26,371 nt of DNA from Sulfuricella sp. (GTDB lineage Bacteria > Pseudomonadota > Gammaproteobacteria > Burkholderiales > Sulfuricellaceae): positions 1 to 26,371 of the forward strand of contig JAIOJM010000171.1 of NCBI GenBank assembly GCA_019911785.1, read 5' to 3'. The notes under the pieces are model-generated. The model did not search any database. It was not told the DNA's origin and saw only the letters and a program-made list of their open reading frames with translations. The stretch's first letter is position 1; each line of letters begins with the position of its first letter. The translations under genes and the position numbers were made by a program. Positions 7,685 to 15,315 of the stretch are shown in pieces.

Positions 7685-8215
7685 ATGATCAATCCAGCGA
7701 AACGGCGAAGCGTACTGGGATGGCTGGCCGCCGCCTTGTCTGCCCTGCTTCTGGCTGGGGTCATGCCCGCCACTGCAGCAGACGAGCACGGCGCGCGCAG
7801 CGGGCAAAAGCTGATCGCAAAGGGTGACCAGTGCGTGCGCGACGCGGATTACATGCGTCGCAATCACATGAAACTCCTCAAGCACCAGCGTGACGAGACC
7901 ATGCGCAAGGGGATACGCACCACTCAGGACAGTCTGAAAAACTGCATTGAGTGCCACGTCAACCCCAAGACCAACAGCGTGGCCAGCAGCAAGGAAGACT
8001 TCTGCATGGGCTGTCACAGCTACGCCGCCGTCAAGCCGGATTGCTTCGAGTGTCATTCCAGCAAGCCGAAAGCCGCTGCGGGGGGGATGCATCCGATCGT
8101 CGCGCCGGAGCAGAAGTCTGAAGGCAAGGACAAGCAGTCTGGTCTGTCCGGAAAGATGCGTTGGCAGATGCAGGAAAAACTGGCGAGCTTGAACATGGGC
8201 GAGGGCTTTAAATGA
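7685..8215 (+). CDS. dsrJ: Periplasmic triheme cytochrome c DsrJ
   Basis: DsrJ is the periplasmic cytochrome subunit of DsrMKJOP. The 176-residue protein starts with an uncleaved-anchor or signal segment (approx. 9-31, WLAAALSALLLAG). It has three CXXCH heme motifs: C87-IE-CH91, C107-MG-CH111 and C120-FE-CH124. C50 (GDQC) corresponds in context to the cysteine that gives one heme His/Cys ligation in A. vinosum DsrJ. Nearby Met and His residues (YMRRNHMKL) are further ligand candidates. ATG 7685 was chosen because the coding signature, hydrophobic leader and GGGATGGGCGA site all fit it; frame-open sequence further upstream belongs to dsrL. It overlaps dsrO by ATGA. Confidence 0.95.
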   Translation: MINPAKRRSVLGWLAAALSALLLAGVMPATAADEHGARSGQKLIAKGDQCVRDADYMRRNHMKLLKHQRDETMRKGIRTTQDSLKNCIECHVNPKTNSVASSKEDFCMGCHSYAAVKPDCFECHSSKPKAAAGGMHPIVAPEQKSEGKDKQSGLSGKMRWQMQEKLASLNMGEGFK

Positions 8216-8952
8216 GCAAAGACGTAGATAACAGCCGCAGGAAATTCATCGCAGCAGGGGTGGCGGGCACTGCTGGCTTGGTGCTTGCGCCAGGAGTGAC
8301 GCTGCTGGATATGGCCAATGCGCGTCCTGCCGGCGAGCCGGCTTCCAGCGCCAAGCGCTGGGGCATGCTGATCGACAGCACCAAGTGCGCGACCGGTTGC
8401 AACGACTGCGTTTCCGCCTGCGGCAAGGAAAATGGCGTGGCCTCGACCGGACACCCTGAGACCGATCCGCAGTGGATACGCAAGGTCGAGCTGAAGGAAG
8501 TCAAAAGCGGCAAGAGCCATTCCCTGCCGATGATGTGTCAGCACTGCGCCGAACCGCCTTGCGTGGACGTGTGCCCGACAGGGGCGTCGTTCAAGCGCGC
8601 CGACGGCATCGTCCTGGTGGATCGGCATATCTGCATCGGTTGCCGTTACTGCATGATGGCCTGTCCGTACAAGGCGCGTTCGTTCGTGCATGAAGAGCAT
8701 CATGACCAGAACCCGGATGTGCCGCGCGGCAAGGGTTGTGTTGAATCCTGCACGCTGTGCGTGCACCGGATTGACAAGGACCTGCAACCCGCCTGTGTTG
8801 AAGCATGCTCGGATGCGAATCACGGTGCGATGTTGTTTGGTGACCTGAACGATCCCAACAGCGAAATATCCAAACGCATTGCCACCTATGCCACCACCCA
8901 AGTCCGTGCGGATTTGGCGCTGAACACCGGCGTACGCTATCAGGGGATTTGA
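8212..8952 (+). CDS. dsrO: Periplasmic ferredoxin-like iron-sulfur subunit DsrO
   Basis: DsrO is the Tat-exported electron-transfer subunit of DsrMKJOP and relays electrons between DsrJ and DsrP. The 246-residue protein starts with a Tat signal (NSRRKFIAAGVAG, twin Arg at 9-10) and a hydrophobic stretch ending near the AMA-like site DMANARPAG. It then contains four ferredoxin cysteine groups: CATGCNDCVSAC, CQHCAEPPCVDVC, CIGCRYCMMAC and CVESCTLCVHR. The start overlaps the dsrJ stop (ATGA at 8212-8215). GGGCGAGGGC just upstream, inside dsrJ, can serve as ribosome binding site. dsrP follows within 5 nt. Confidence 0.95.
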   Translation: MSKDVDNSRRKFIAAGVAGTAGLVLAPGVTLLDMANARPAGEPASSAKRWGMLIDSTKCATGCNDCVSACGKENGVASTGHPETDPQWIRKVELKEVKSGKSHSLPMMCQHCAEPPCVDVCPTGASFKRADGIVLVDRHICIGCRYCMMACPYKARSFVHEEHHDQNPDVPRGKGCVESCTLCVHRIDKDLQPACVEACSDANHGAMLFGDLNDPNSEISKRIATYATTQVRADLALNTGVRYQGI

Positions 8953-8957
8953 ACGCT

Positions 8958-10160
8958 ATGAATTTCGAGGCTTTCCGGAAAGTTGAACAAGGCGCGTTTT
9001 ATGCGCTGGTGGCCGCAATCGGCCTGATAGTGCTGGTTGGCCTGGGTGCCGCGCACTACATGGAGGAGCACGGCCATGTGGTGACCGGCATGAGCAACCA
9101 GATCGTCTGGGGAATGCCGCATGTGTTCGCGATCTTCCTGATCGTGGCGGCATCCGGCGTGCTCAACGTCGCCTCCATCGGATCGGTGTTCGGCAAGACC
9201 GTGTACAAGGCGCGCGCACCGCTGTCCGGTCTGCTCGCCCTGGCCATGCTGGCTGGCGGCTTGACGGTGCTGATGCTGGATCTGGGACGTCCCGACCGCT
9301 TGATCGTGGCGATGACGCACTATAATTTCAAATCAGTCTTCGCCCTGAACGTATTCTTCTATACCGGCTTCTTTGCCATTGTCGCAATTTATATCTGGAC
9401 GATGATGGAACGCAGGATGAACGTCTACTCCAAGTATGCCGGTTTCTCGGCTTTTATCTGGCGTCTTGCGCTGACCACCGCAACCGGCTCGATTTTCGGT
9501 TTCCTGGTGGCGCGCCAGGCATACGCTTCAGCCATGCTGGCGCCGATGTTCATTATCATGTCCTTTGCGTTTGGCTTGGCCGTGTTCATTATCGTGCAGC
9601 ACGTGATGTATCGCTGGAATGGCCGCACGCTGGACGAGGCGATCCAGCGCCGCCTGAAAAATCTTCTGGCAATTTTTGTGGGTGCGGTATTTTACTTCAC
9701 GCTGGTTTATCACCTGACCAACCTGTATTTCGCCAAACAGATCGCTTTCGAGCGCTTTATCTTGATTGATGGCGGCGTCTACACCAACCTGTTCTGGTTT
9801 GGCCAGATTCTGCTGGGCACTCTCGCGCCGCTGGCAATCCTGTTCCACCCCGGCATGGGCAAGAAATGCGGCTGGATTGTGACGGCAGCGATGCTGGTCA
9901 TACTCGGCGGTTTTGCGCAGCTCTACGTGCTGCTGATCGGCGGTCAGGCATTCCCTCTGGAGATATTCCCCGGCATGCAGGCGAGCAGCAGCTTCTTCGA
10001 TGGCAGGATCAACCCCTACAGCCCCAGCCTGCCGGAGTTCCTGCTCGGATTCGGCGGGATTGCCATCGCGGCTCTGCTAACCGTGATCGCAGTCAGGGTG
10101 TTGCATTTCATGCCTGAAGATGACTTCAGTCAAGTTGGCAAGCAGGCATTGACTGACTAG
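8958..10160 (+). CDS. dsrP: NrfD-family membrane subunit DsrP
   Basis: DsrP is an integral membrane subunit of DsrMKJOP from the NrfD/PsrC family and probably a quinone site paired with DsrO. The 400-residue protein has about ten hydrophobic segments, the first at approx. 14-34 (FYALVAAIGLIVLVGLGAAHY). The motifs LAMLAGGLTVLMLDLGRPDR and KSVFALNVFFYTGFF are typical of NrfD proteins. ATG 8958 was preferred over the in-frame TTG 8949, which overlaps the dsrO stop; AGGGGA at 8942-8947 lies upstream. The stop is followed by a very stable hairpin and then dsrN. Confidence 0.94.
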   Translation: MNFEAFRKVEQGAFYALVAAIGLIVLVGLGAAHYMEEHGHVVTGMSNQIVWGMPHVFAIFLIVAASGVLNVASIGSVFGKTVYKARAPLSGLLALAMLAGGLTVLMLDLGRPDRLIVAMTHYNFKSVFALNVFFYTGFFAIVAIYIWTMMERRMNVYSKYAGFSAFIWRLALTTATGSIFGFLVARQAYASAMLAPMFIIMSFAFGLAVFIIVQHVMYRWNGRTLDEAIQRRLKNLLAIFVGAVFYFTLVYHLTNLYFAKQIAFERFILIDGGVYTNLFWFGQILLGTLAPLAILFHPGMGKKCGWIVTAAMLVILGGFAQLYVLLIGGQAFPLEIFPGMQASSSFFDGRINPYSPSLPEFLLGFGGIAIAALLTVIAVRVLHFMPEDDFSQVGKQALTD

Positions 10161-10173
10161 GAATCGAAAGCGT

Positions 10174-10204
10174 CGGGCCTGGGAGCTTGTCGCTCCCAGG
10201 CCCG
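10174..10204 (+). other. Very stable stem-loop between dsrP and dsrN
   Basis: Perfect 13-bp GC-rich stem, CGGGCCTGGGAGC (10174-10186) and GCTCCCAGGCCCG (10192-10204), with loop TTGTC; one further T-A pair extends it. No T-run follows, only AATCACCCAC and then the dsrN ATG 10 nt downstream. It may be an attenuator, a 3'-end stabiliser for the upstream transcript or a structure affecting dsrN initiation. Confidence 0.8.
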
Positions 10205-10214
10205 AATCACCCAC

Positions 10215-11690
10215 ATGCCCCGTCTGCTGATCTCAGCCGCACATAAATCCTCCGGAAAAACTACCGTCTCCATCGGCTTGTGCGCCGCATTCAGGGCGCG
10301 CGGCACCCAGGTTCAACCGTTCAAGAAGGGCCCCGATTACATCGACCCGATGTGGCTTTCCGTTGCCAGCGGGCGCCCCTGTCGCAACCTTGATTTCTTC
10401 ATTATGGGCGAGGACGAGATCGTCGCCGAATTCCAGCGCCACTCCGCCGGCGCGGACCTCAGCCTGATCGAAGGCAACAAGGGCCTGTACGACGGACTCA
10501 ACCTCGACGGCAGCAACAGCAATGCCGCGCTGGCCCGCCTGCTGCAGGCGCCGGTGGTGCTGGTGATCGACGCACGCGGCATGACGCGCGGAATCGCGCC
10601 CTTGATCCTGGGCTACCAGGCATTCGACCGGAATATCAACATTGCCGGGGTGATACTCAATAATCTCGGCGGAACCCGCCACGAGAGCAAGCTGCGCGCC
10701 GTGATCGAGCACTATACCGACGTGCCGGTGATCGGCGCGGTGCATCACGACAAGCGTCTGGAAATCGTGGAACGGCACCTTGGCCTGATGCCGAGCAACG
10801 AAGCCGAGGCGGCGACGCTGCGCGTGAATGAAATTGGCGAGATCGTCGGGGCGCAAGTCGATCTCGGCAGGTTGCTGGAAATCGCCGCCACCGCGCCGCC
10901 GCTGCCGGAGCCCCGGGTGACTAGCCCTCACCTCAATCCTCTCCCGCAAGCGGGAGAGGAGGCAAACGTGTCGCCTCGCGACGCCAAGACTACTGTTCGC
11001 ATCGGCTGGGCCAAGGACCAGGCCTTCGGCTTTTATTATGCCGATGACCTTGATGCCTTGCGCGCCGCCGGCGCCGAGCTGGTCCCGCTGGACACCCTGC
11101 ACGACCCGCATCTTCCGGAAGTGGATGGCCTGTTTATCGGTGGCGGCTTCCCCGAATTATTCATGAGCGAACTGGAGGCCAACGTTACGCTGCGCGAAGA
11201 GATCGGCCGCGCAATCGAGAGCGGCATGCCGGTATACGCGGAATGCGGCGGACTCATGTACTTGGCGCGTTCGCTGACCTGGCATGGCGAAAAGCGCAAT
11301 ATGGTGGGCGTCATTCCGGGCGACGTGGTGATGCACGAAAAACCGGTCGGGCGCGGCTACATCCGCTTGAACGAAACGGGGGCGAACCCATGGCCGGCGC
11401 CGACCGGGCCAGCGCCGGTGCCTGAAGTGCGCGGCCACGAATTCCACTATTCCAGCCTGGACAACCTGGACACGAGTGAACTGAAATATGCCTACGAGGT
11501 CAAACGCGGCCATGGAATAGATGGGCGCCACGACGGCATCGTCTACAAAAACCTGCTGGCTTCCTACGCCCATCTGCGCAGCCTTGACGCCTATAACTGG
11601 GCCGCCCGTTTCGTGGCCTTTGTGCGCAGCAAGGCGCAAGAAGCAGAGCAGCCGGCGGCTGGAAGCGAGCGCCATGACCGCGCCGCCTGA
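10215..11690 (+). CDS. dsrN: Siroheme amidase-like protein DsrN (CobB/CbiA family)
   Basis: DsrN is related to cobyrinic acid a,c-diamide synthase and is believed to amidate siroheme to siroamide, the DsrAB cofactor, using glutamine and ATP. The protein has 491 residues. The N-terminal P-loop is at approx. 8-18 (AAHKSSGKTT). Further motifs include PFKKGPDYIDP and EGNKGLYDG. The C-terminal class I glutamine amidotransferase domain has nucleophile C344 in AECGGLMYL and His in SYAHLRS. The interdomain linker (approx. 235-255) contains a palindrome-derived peptide (SPHLNPLPQAGEEA). No purine-rich ribosome binding site precedes ATG 10215, yet the N terminus MPRLLISAAHKSSGKTT fits the family. A stable hairpin ends 10 nt before the ATG. 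Confidence 0.93.
   Translation: MPRLLISAAHKSSGKTTVSIGLCAAFRARGTQVQPFKKGPDYIDPMWLSVASGRPCRNLDFFIMGEDEIVAEFQRHSAGADLSLIEGNKGLYDGLNLDGSNSNAALARLLQAPVVLVIDARGMTRGIAPLILGYQAFDRNINIAGVILNNLGGTRHESKLRAVIEHYTDVPVIGAVHHDKRLEIVERHLGLMPSNEAEAATLRVNEIGEIVGAQVDLGRLLEIAATAPPLPEPRVTSPHLNPLPQAGEEANVSPRDAKTTVRIGWAKDQAFGFYYADDLDALRAAGAELVPLDTLHDPHLPEVDGLFIGGGFPELFMSELEANVTLREEIGRAIESGMPVYAECGGLMYLARSLTWHGEKRNMVGVIPGDVVMHEKPVGRGYIRLNETGANPWPAPTGPAPVPEVRGHEFHYSSLDNLDTSELKYAYEVKRGHGIDGRHDGIVYKNLLASYAHLRSLDAYNWAARFVAFVRSKAQEAEQPAAGSERHDRAA
10937..10960 (+). repeat. REP-like palindrome inserted in frame in dsrN
   Basis: Perfect 11-bp stem TCCTCTCCCGC (10937-10947) and GCGGGAGAGGA (10950-10960) around AA. Together with the preceding CCCTCACCTCAA it resembles the interspersed proteobacterial repeat of the form CCTCACCCCAACCCTCTCCCGC. 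It encodes the linker peptide HLNPLPQAGEE and keeps the frame. Confidence 0.75.
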
Positions 11691-11723
11691 TTTGAATTGT
11701 TAATATCTTAAAGGAGAAAGTCG

Positions 11724-12089
11724 ATGATTACCGTCACAGCCAAAGCTGCCGAGCAGATTCAGCAGGCCGCCACCCAAAGCGAAGCCGAAGGGATGTTTCT
11801 GCGGATTGCCGCCCGTCGCGGGATGGACGGAACGATCCAGTACGGAATGGGGTTCGATGAGCAGAGTGAAGAAGACGTGATGGTGAATTCCGAGGGAGTC
11901 GCCGTCATCGTGGCGCCAGAGAATATGGGTCTGCTCAACGGGGCCGTGCTGGATTTCGTTGAGCTCGATCCCGGTGACTTCCGCTTCATTTTCATCAACC
12001 CCAACGATAACGGCGGCTCTTCCTGCAGTACTTCGTCAGGCGGCGGTGGCGGTGGCGGCTGCGGCGGCTGCGGTGGCGGTTGTCACTAA
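11724..12089 (+). CDS. dsrR: A-type Fe-S carrier-like protein DsrR with Cys/Gly-rich tail
   Basis: DsrR is an IscA-like protein of the dsr cluster; in A. vinosum it lacks the three Fe-S-binding cysteines of IscA and affects dsr expression or maturation. The 121-residue protein starts like IscA/ErpA family members (MITVTAKAAEQIQQ) and ends the fold at FRFIFINPND. The first IscA cysteine is absent: the region reads RRGMDGT. Instead a low-complexity tail contains C101, C113, C116 and C120 in a Ser/Gly-rich context ending CGGCGGGCH. It is 15-20 residues longer than usual. AGGAG at 11712-11716 precedes ATG 11724. Assignment as dsrR rests on position after dsrN and on the degenerate IscA fold. Confidence 0.88.
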   Translation: MITVTAKAAEQIQQAATQSEAEGMFLRIAARRGMDGTIQYGMGFDEQSEEDVMVNSEGVAVIVAPENMGLLNGAVLDFVELDPGDFRFIFINPNDNGGSSCSTSSGGGGGGGCGGCGGGCH

Positions 12090-12121
12090 TAAGATCCAGG
12101 GTTACAACGCTGCCTCAGCGG

Positions 12122-13612
12122 ATGGAATTTGATCTCGTCATTATCGGCAGCGGCCCGGGAGGATACAAGGCCGCGATCACCGCCGCTCACCTGGGGGCCA
12201 AGGTGGCACTGGTGGAGAAAGGCTTGCCGGGCGGTACTTGCCTGAATCAGGGCTGTATCCCGAAAAAGACCCTGCTTCACCTGGCCTCGCTGATCGAGGA
12301 TGTGAATGCCCTGCAGGGACGCGGTCTGATCGGCCAGGTGCGCGGGGATTTCATGGCGGCGATGGCGCACAAGGACGAAGTGGTCACCGGCATCCGCAAC
12401 AATTTCACGGTGTGGCTGAAGCGTCTGGGCGTGCGCGTTTTTATCGGCGAGGGAAAACTGCTGGGCGATGGCCGGATCAGCGTCAGTCCGGCGCGCAACC
12501 TGAACTCGCCGGAATGCGATGCGCCCTTTACCGACAAGGGCAAGCTCACCGTCACCGCGCCGCTTGAGCTCAAGGCCAGGCGCATCATCATTGCCACCGG
12601 TTCGGCGCCGCGCGAACTCGCGGCATGCCCGAGCAACGGCCGGGAGATCATGCACTCGCCCGATTTCATGTACCGGCTCGATCACCTGCCGAAATCCATT
12701 CTGTGTGTCGGCGGCGGCTCGATCGGTGTGGAGCTGGGTTTCTTGCTGCATCAGTTCGGTTCCCGCGTGTGTATCGTTGAACAGGGAGGCCGGCTACTGG
12801 ACCAGCCGCATATCCCGGAGCGCGCCAGCGCCGTGCTGGAGCGCAAGTTCGCACGCATCGGCATCGAAGTGCGCAAGAATGCGACCGTTGCGCAAAGCCG
12901 GATCATCGACGGCAGGGTGGAAGTCACCTGCACGGATGGCTACTGCGACACCTTCGAGCATGTGCTGGTTGCCGTTGGCCGGCGGCCGATGACGGCCGGT
13001 CTGGGCCTGGAAGAAGCCGGGGTGGCGCTGAATCCGGAGGGTTTCATCGAGGTAACGGAACATCTGGAAACCAGCGTTCCCGGCATTTACGCCATCGGCG
13101 ACGTCAAGCCCGGCCCGATGACCGCCAATGCCGCCCTGCACGATGCCAAGGTGGCGGCAGCCAATGCCATCAACGGCAATGTCCTGCGCAGCAATTATCA
13201 CAAGGTGCCGACCGTCATCCATTCCGCCCTGGAAATCGCGACAGTGGGACTGACCGAGGATATCGCCGAACGCGCCGGGTTCGATGCCGATGTAGCGCGC
13301 ACCAATCTCGGCGGCTCCGGCAAGGCGCGCGCGCATCACGACTACGAAGGCTTCATCGAGGTGGTGCACGATGCCGAGACCGGCCAGTTGCTGGGCGGCT
13401 GCATCGTCGGGCCGGAAGCGGGCGAGCAGATCCACATGATGTCGGCGGCCTGCCAGTCCGAGCGCGGGTTGTGGTTCTTCACCGACATGAGCTACAGCCA
13501 CCCCTCCTGGTGCGAGGAGCTGGAAACCGCCATCGACCCCTATACCTCGGCATTTTCGAAGTCCGGCAAGGAGGTGTTCCGTCCCGGCATCTTCGCCAGC
13601 CATCCAAAGTAA
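12122..13612 (+). CDS. Dihydrolipoamide dehydrogenase-like flavoprotein
   Basis: FAD-dependent pyridine nucleotide-disulfide oxidoreductase of the dihydrolipoamide dehydrogenase/mercuric reductase class, probably cytoplasmic. The 496-residue protein has FAD motif GSGPGGYKAA (10-18), redox disulfide C40/C45 (GGTCLNQGC), NAD motif CVGGGSIGVE (195-204), the second FAD motif GIYAIGDV (321-328) and a C-terminal catalytic pair H460/E465 (YSHPSWCEE). It carries extra residues at about 124-145 compared with compact homologues. It lies 32 nt after dsrR in place of dsrS. ATG 12122 lacks a clear ribosome binding site; TTG 12080, which overlaps the dsrR end, is the alternative start. No lipoyl domain or E2 protein is encoded nearby, so the substrate is unknown. 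A lipoyl carrier of sulfur oxidation is one possibility. Confidence 0.85.
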   Translation: MEFDLVIIGSGPGGYKAAITAAHLGAKVALVEKGLPGGTCLNQGCIPKKTLLHLASLIEDVNALQGRGLIGQVRGDFMAAMAHKDEVVTGIRNNFTVWLKRLGVRVFIGEGKLLGDGRISVSPARNLNSPECDAPFTDKGKLTVTAPLELKARRIIIATGSAPRELAACPSNGREIMHSPDFMYRLDHLPKSILCVGGGSIGVELGFLLHQFGSRVCIVEQGGRLLDQPHIPERASAVLERKFARIGIEVRKNATVAQSRIIDGRVEVTCTDGYCDTFEHVLVAVGRRPMTAGLGLEEAGVALNPEGFIEVTEHLETSVPGIYAIGDVKPGPMTANAALHDAKVAAANAINGNVLRSNYHKVPTVIHSALEIATVGLTEDIAERAGFDADVARTNLGGSGKARAHHDYEGFIEVVHDAETGQLLGGCIVGPEAGEQIHMMSAACQSERGLWFFTDMSYSHPSWCEELETAIDPYTSAFSKSGKEVFRPGIFASHPK

Positions 13613-13630
13613 AACGGCCGACCTTCCGGG

Positions 13631-13636
13631 TATAAT
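13631..13636 (+). promoter_or_regulatory. Possible -10 box upstream of slmA
   Basis: Exact TATAAT 31 nt before the slmA start, in the short gap after the flavoprotein gene. No good -35 match lies 16-18 nt upstream, so this is a weak call. It suggests that slmA is transcribed separately from the dsr operon. Confidence 0.4.
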
Positions 13637-13666
13637 CAACAGCTACAAAACACCCAAGGGGAAAAC

Positions 13667-14245
13667 ATGGCAGCCAAACCCGGAGAACGAAAACTCCAGA
13701 TCCTGCAAAATCTGGCGGAAATGTTGCAGAAACCGCAGGGCGAGAAAATCACCACCGCATCCCTGGCTGCCAGGATCGGCGTATCCGAGGCGGCGCTCTA
13801 CCGCCACTTCGCCAGCAAGGCGCAGATGTTCGAGGGGCTGATCGAGTTCATCGAGCAGACCCTGTTCGGCCTGATCAACAAGATCACCAGCGAAGAGAAC
13901 AACGGTGTGAAACAGCTGGAGGCCGTGCTGCCCCTGCTGCTCGGTTTCGCCCAGAAGAACCCCGGCATGACCCGGGTGCTGATCGGCGAAGTGCTGGTCA
14001 ACGAGGATAGCCGCCTCCAGACCCGCATCAACCAGCTGCACGACCGGCTGGAAGCCACGCTCAAGCAGTCATTGCGGCTGGCCGCGAGCCAGCAGGAAAT
14101 TCCGACCGAGATCGATGCCGCCGCTCAGGCCAACCTGATGATGAGCTTCGTGGTCGGCCGCTGGCACCAGTTCGCCAAGAGCGGCTTCAAGCGCGAGCCG
14201 ATGGAGTTCTGGGCGGCACAGGGACGGGCGCTGATCAAAGGGTGA
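13667..14245 (+). CDS. slmA: Nucleoid occlusion factor SlmA (TetR fold)
   Basis: SlmA is a TetR-fold DNA-binding protein that, in studied bacteria, binds specific chromosomal sites and blocks FtsZ ring assembly over the nucleoid. The protein has 192 residues against 198 in Escherichia coli. The helix-turn-helix region is nearly that of SlmA (ITTASLAARIGVSEAALYRHFASKAQMF, approx. 28-55), and LIEFIEQTLFGLIN plus LLLGFAQKNPGMTRVLIGE match the family well. AAGGGGAAAAC precedes ATG 13667 and a TATAAT lies 31 nt upstream. It follows the dsr-linked flavoprotein on the same strand, but its role is probably unrelated. The alternative is a generic TetR regulator. Confidence 0.88.
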   Translation: MAAKPGERKLQILQNLAEMLQKPQGEKITTASLAARIGVSEAALYRHFASKAQMFEGLIEFIEQTLFGLINKITSEENNGVKQLEAVLPLLLGFAQKNPGMTRVLIGEVLVNEDSRLQTRINQLHDRLEATLKQSLRLAASQQEIPTEIDAAAQANLMMSFVVGRWHQFAKSGFKREPMEFWAAQGRALIKG

Positions 14246-14302
14246 GTGTTGCCCGAATGCGCCGAATCGCTTCGGTTATGATTTCATCAGTTCAAGAAGA
14301 CG

Positions 14303-15271
14303 CTACTGCAATTCCAGTACCGTCAGGGCATGGAACAATCCTTCCACCACGCTCGCCATTGCGGGGTAGTTCAGCTTCTCCGGCGTGTCATCGGCGGAAT
14401 GGTAGGCCGCGTTGCGATAGAAAGCGGTGTCGGTGATCATGATTGCCGGATATCCCTCCCGCCAGAAGGAGAGATGGTCGCTCCATGCCACGCCGGGGAT
14501 GATTTCGAAGGTGGCCAGCGATTCCACGGGGAAATCCGAGCGGGACTTGAAGGCGGCGACCAGCTGGCGCAACTCCTTGCGGGAGGCCCGGTTTGAAACC
14601 ATGGCGATGAAATTTGCCCGGTCTGGGTAGAAGTGCCGGAATAGCGGCGGGTAACTTTGACTGCCGGGCTGCTCGCTGTATGAGCCCAGCATCTCCAGGG
14701 AAATCATCAGGCGAATGTTCTCGCCGCGCGCCTTCGCGGCTTGGGCATAAACGCCGCTGCCCATCCGGCCCCAGAAAAAGAACGGCGGCTCCTCGTTGAC
14801 GAATGCCACGAAGCGGAGGGTGCGCGCGGTCTCCACATTGGCGAACAAACGGGTGAGCTCGAGGAGCGCCGCGACACCGCTCGCATTGTCGTCTGCGCCC
14901 GGTGTACCCTGCACCGTGTCGTAGTGTGCGCCCACCACGATGATTTCTTCGGGCTTGGTCTTGCCGATCCGGCTCACTTCCAGATTTTCGCTTTTCACGC
15001 CCATGGCCTGGTAATACTGCGAGTTCACTTGGTAATTATGGGCGGCCCATACACTGCGAATGTAGTCGGCGGCGGCATGGAGCGCATCGGGCCGGAACAC
15101 GTTGCGTTGCCCGATCTCAACGGCAAGGTGGGAAACGTGACCGCGCAGGCGGTCTGCGAGGGTGGGCGAGGAGGAATCCGTTGCGCGATTCACGGCGGGT
15201 GTGTTCTCCGGCAAGGCCGCTCCGCTCCAGATCAGCATGATACCGATGAGGATGAGGCCGGGCGTGGTCAT
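14303..15271 (-). CDS. Exported M28-family zinc aminopeptidase
   Basis: Di-zinc exopeptidase of family M28, probably exported. The 322-residue protein begins with a hydrophobic signal (TPGLILIGIMLIWSGAA). Numbered from ATG 15271, the metal and catalytic residues are H116 and D118 (VGAHYDT), D128 (GADDNASG), E160/E161 (FVNEEPP), E193 (SLEMLG) and H291 (AYHSADD). An in-frame TTG at 15277 has a better-spaced GGGAG site and would add two residues, so the start is uncertain. The gene lies 38 nt downstream of the DUF504 gene on the same strand, across a palindromic repeat. Its substrate cannot be told from the sequence. Confidence 0.9.
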   Translation of the reverse strand: MTTPGLILIGIMLIWSGAALPENTPAVNRATDSSSPTLADRLRGHVSHLAVEIGQRNVFRPDALHAAADYIRSVWAAHNYQVNSQYYQAMGVKSENLEVSRIGKTKPEEIIVVGAHYDTVQGTPGADDNASGVAALLELTRLFANVETARTLRFVAFVNEEPPFFFWGRMGSGVYAQAAKARGENIRLMISLEMLGSYSEQPGSQSYPPLFRHFYPDRANFIAMVSNRASRKELRQLVAAFKSRSDFPVESLATFEIIPGVAWSDHLSFWREGYPAIMITDTAFYRNAAYHSADDTPEKLNYPAMASVVEGLFHALTVLELQ

Positions 15272-15286
15272 CTGCAATTGATCGCT

Positions 15287-15312
15287 CCCGACATGTCGGG
15301 TTAAAACCCGAC
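15287..15312. repeat. Overlapping palindromes with GTCGGGTT arms
   Basis: CCCGACATGTCGGG (15287-15300) is a perfect 14-nt palindrome. It overlaps a second one, GTCGGGTT-AA-AACCCGAC (15295-15312). Only one of the two can form at a time. It fills the gap between the DUF504 gene and the M28 peptidase gene. Confidence 0.75.
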
Positions 15313-15315
15313 CTA

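Noticed and set aside
10174..10204. Intrinsic terminator ending the dsr operon after dsrP
   Set aside because: No T-run follows the stem, and dsrN, a dsr gene, starts 10 nt later on the same strand.
12080..12121. TTG start for the Lpd-like gene overlapping dsrR
   Set aside because: The family N terminus begins at MEFDLVIIGSG. The overlap segment encodes no conserved residues, though the lack of a ribosome binding site at ATG 12122 leaves some doubt.
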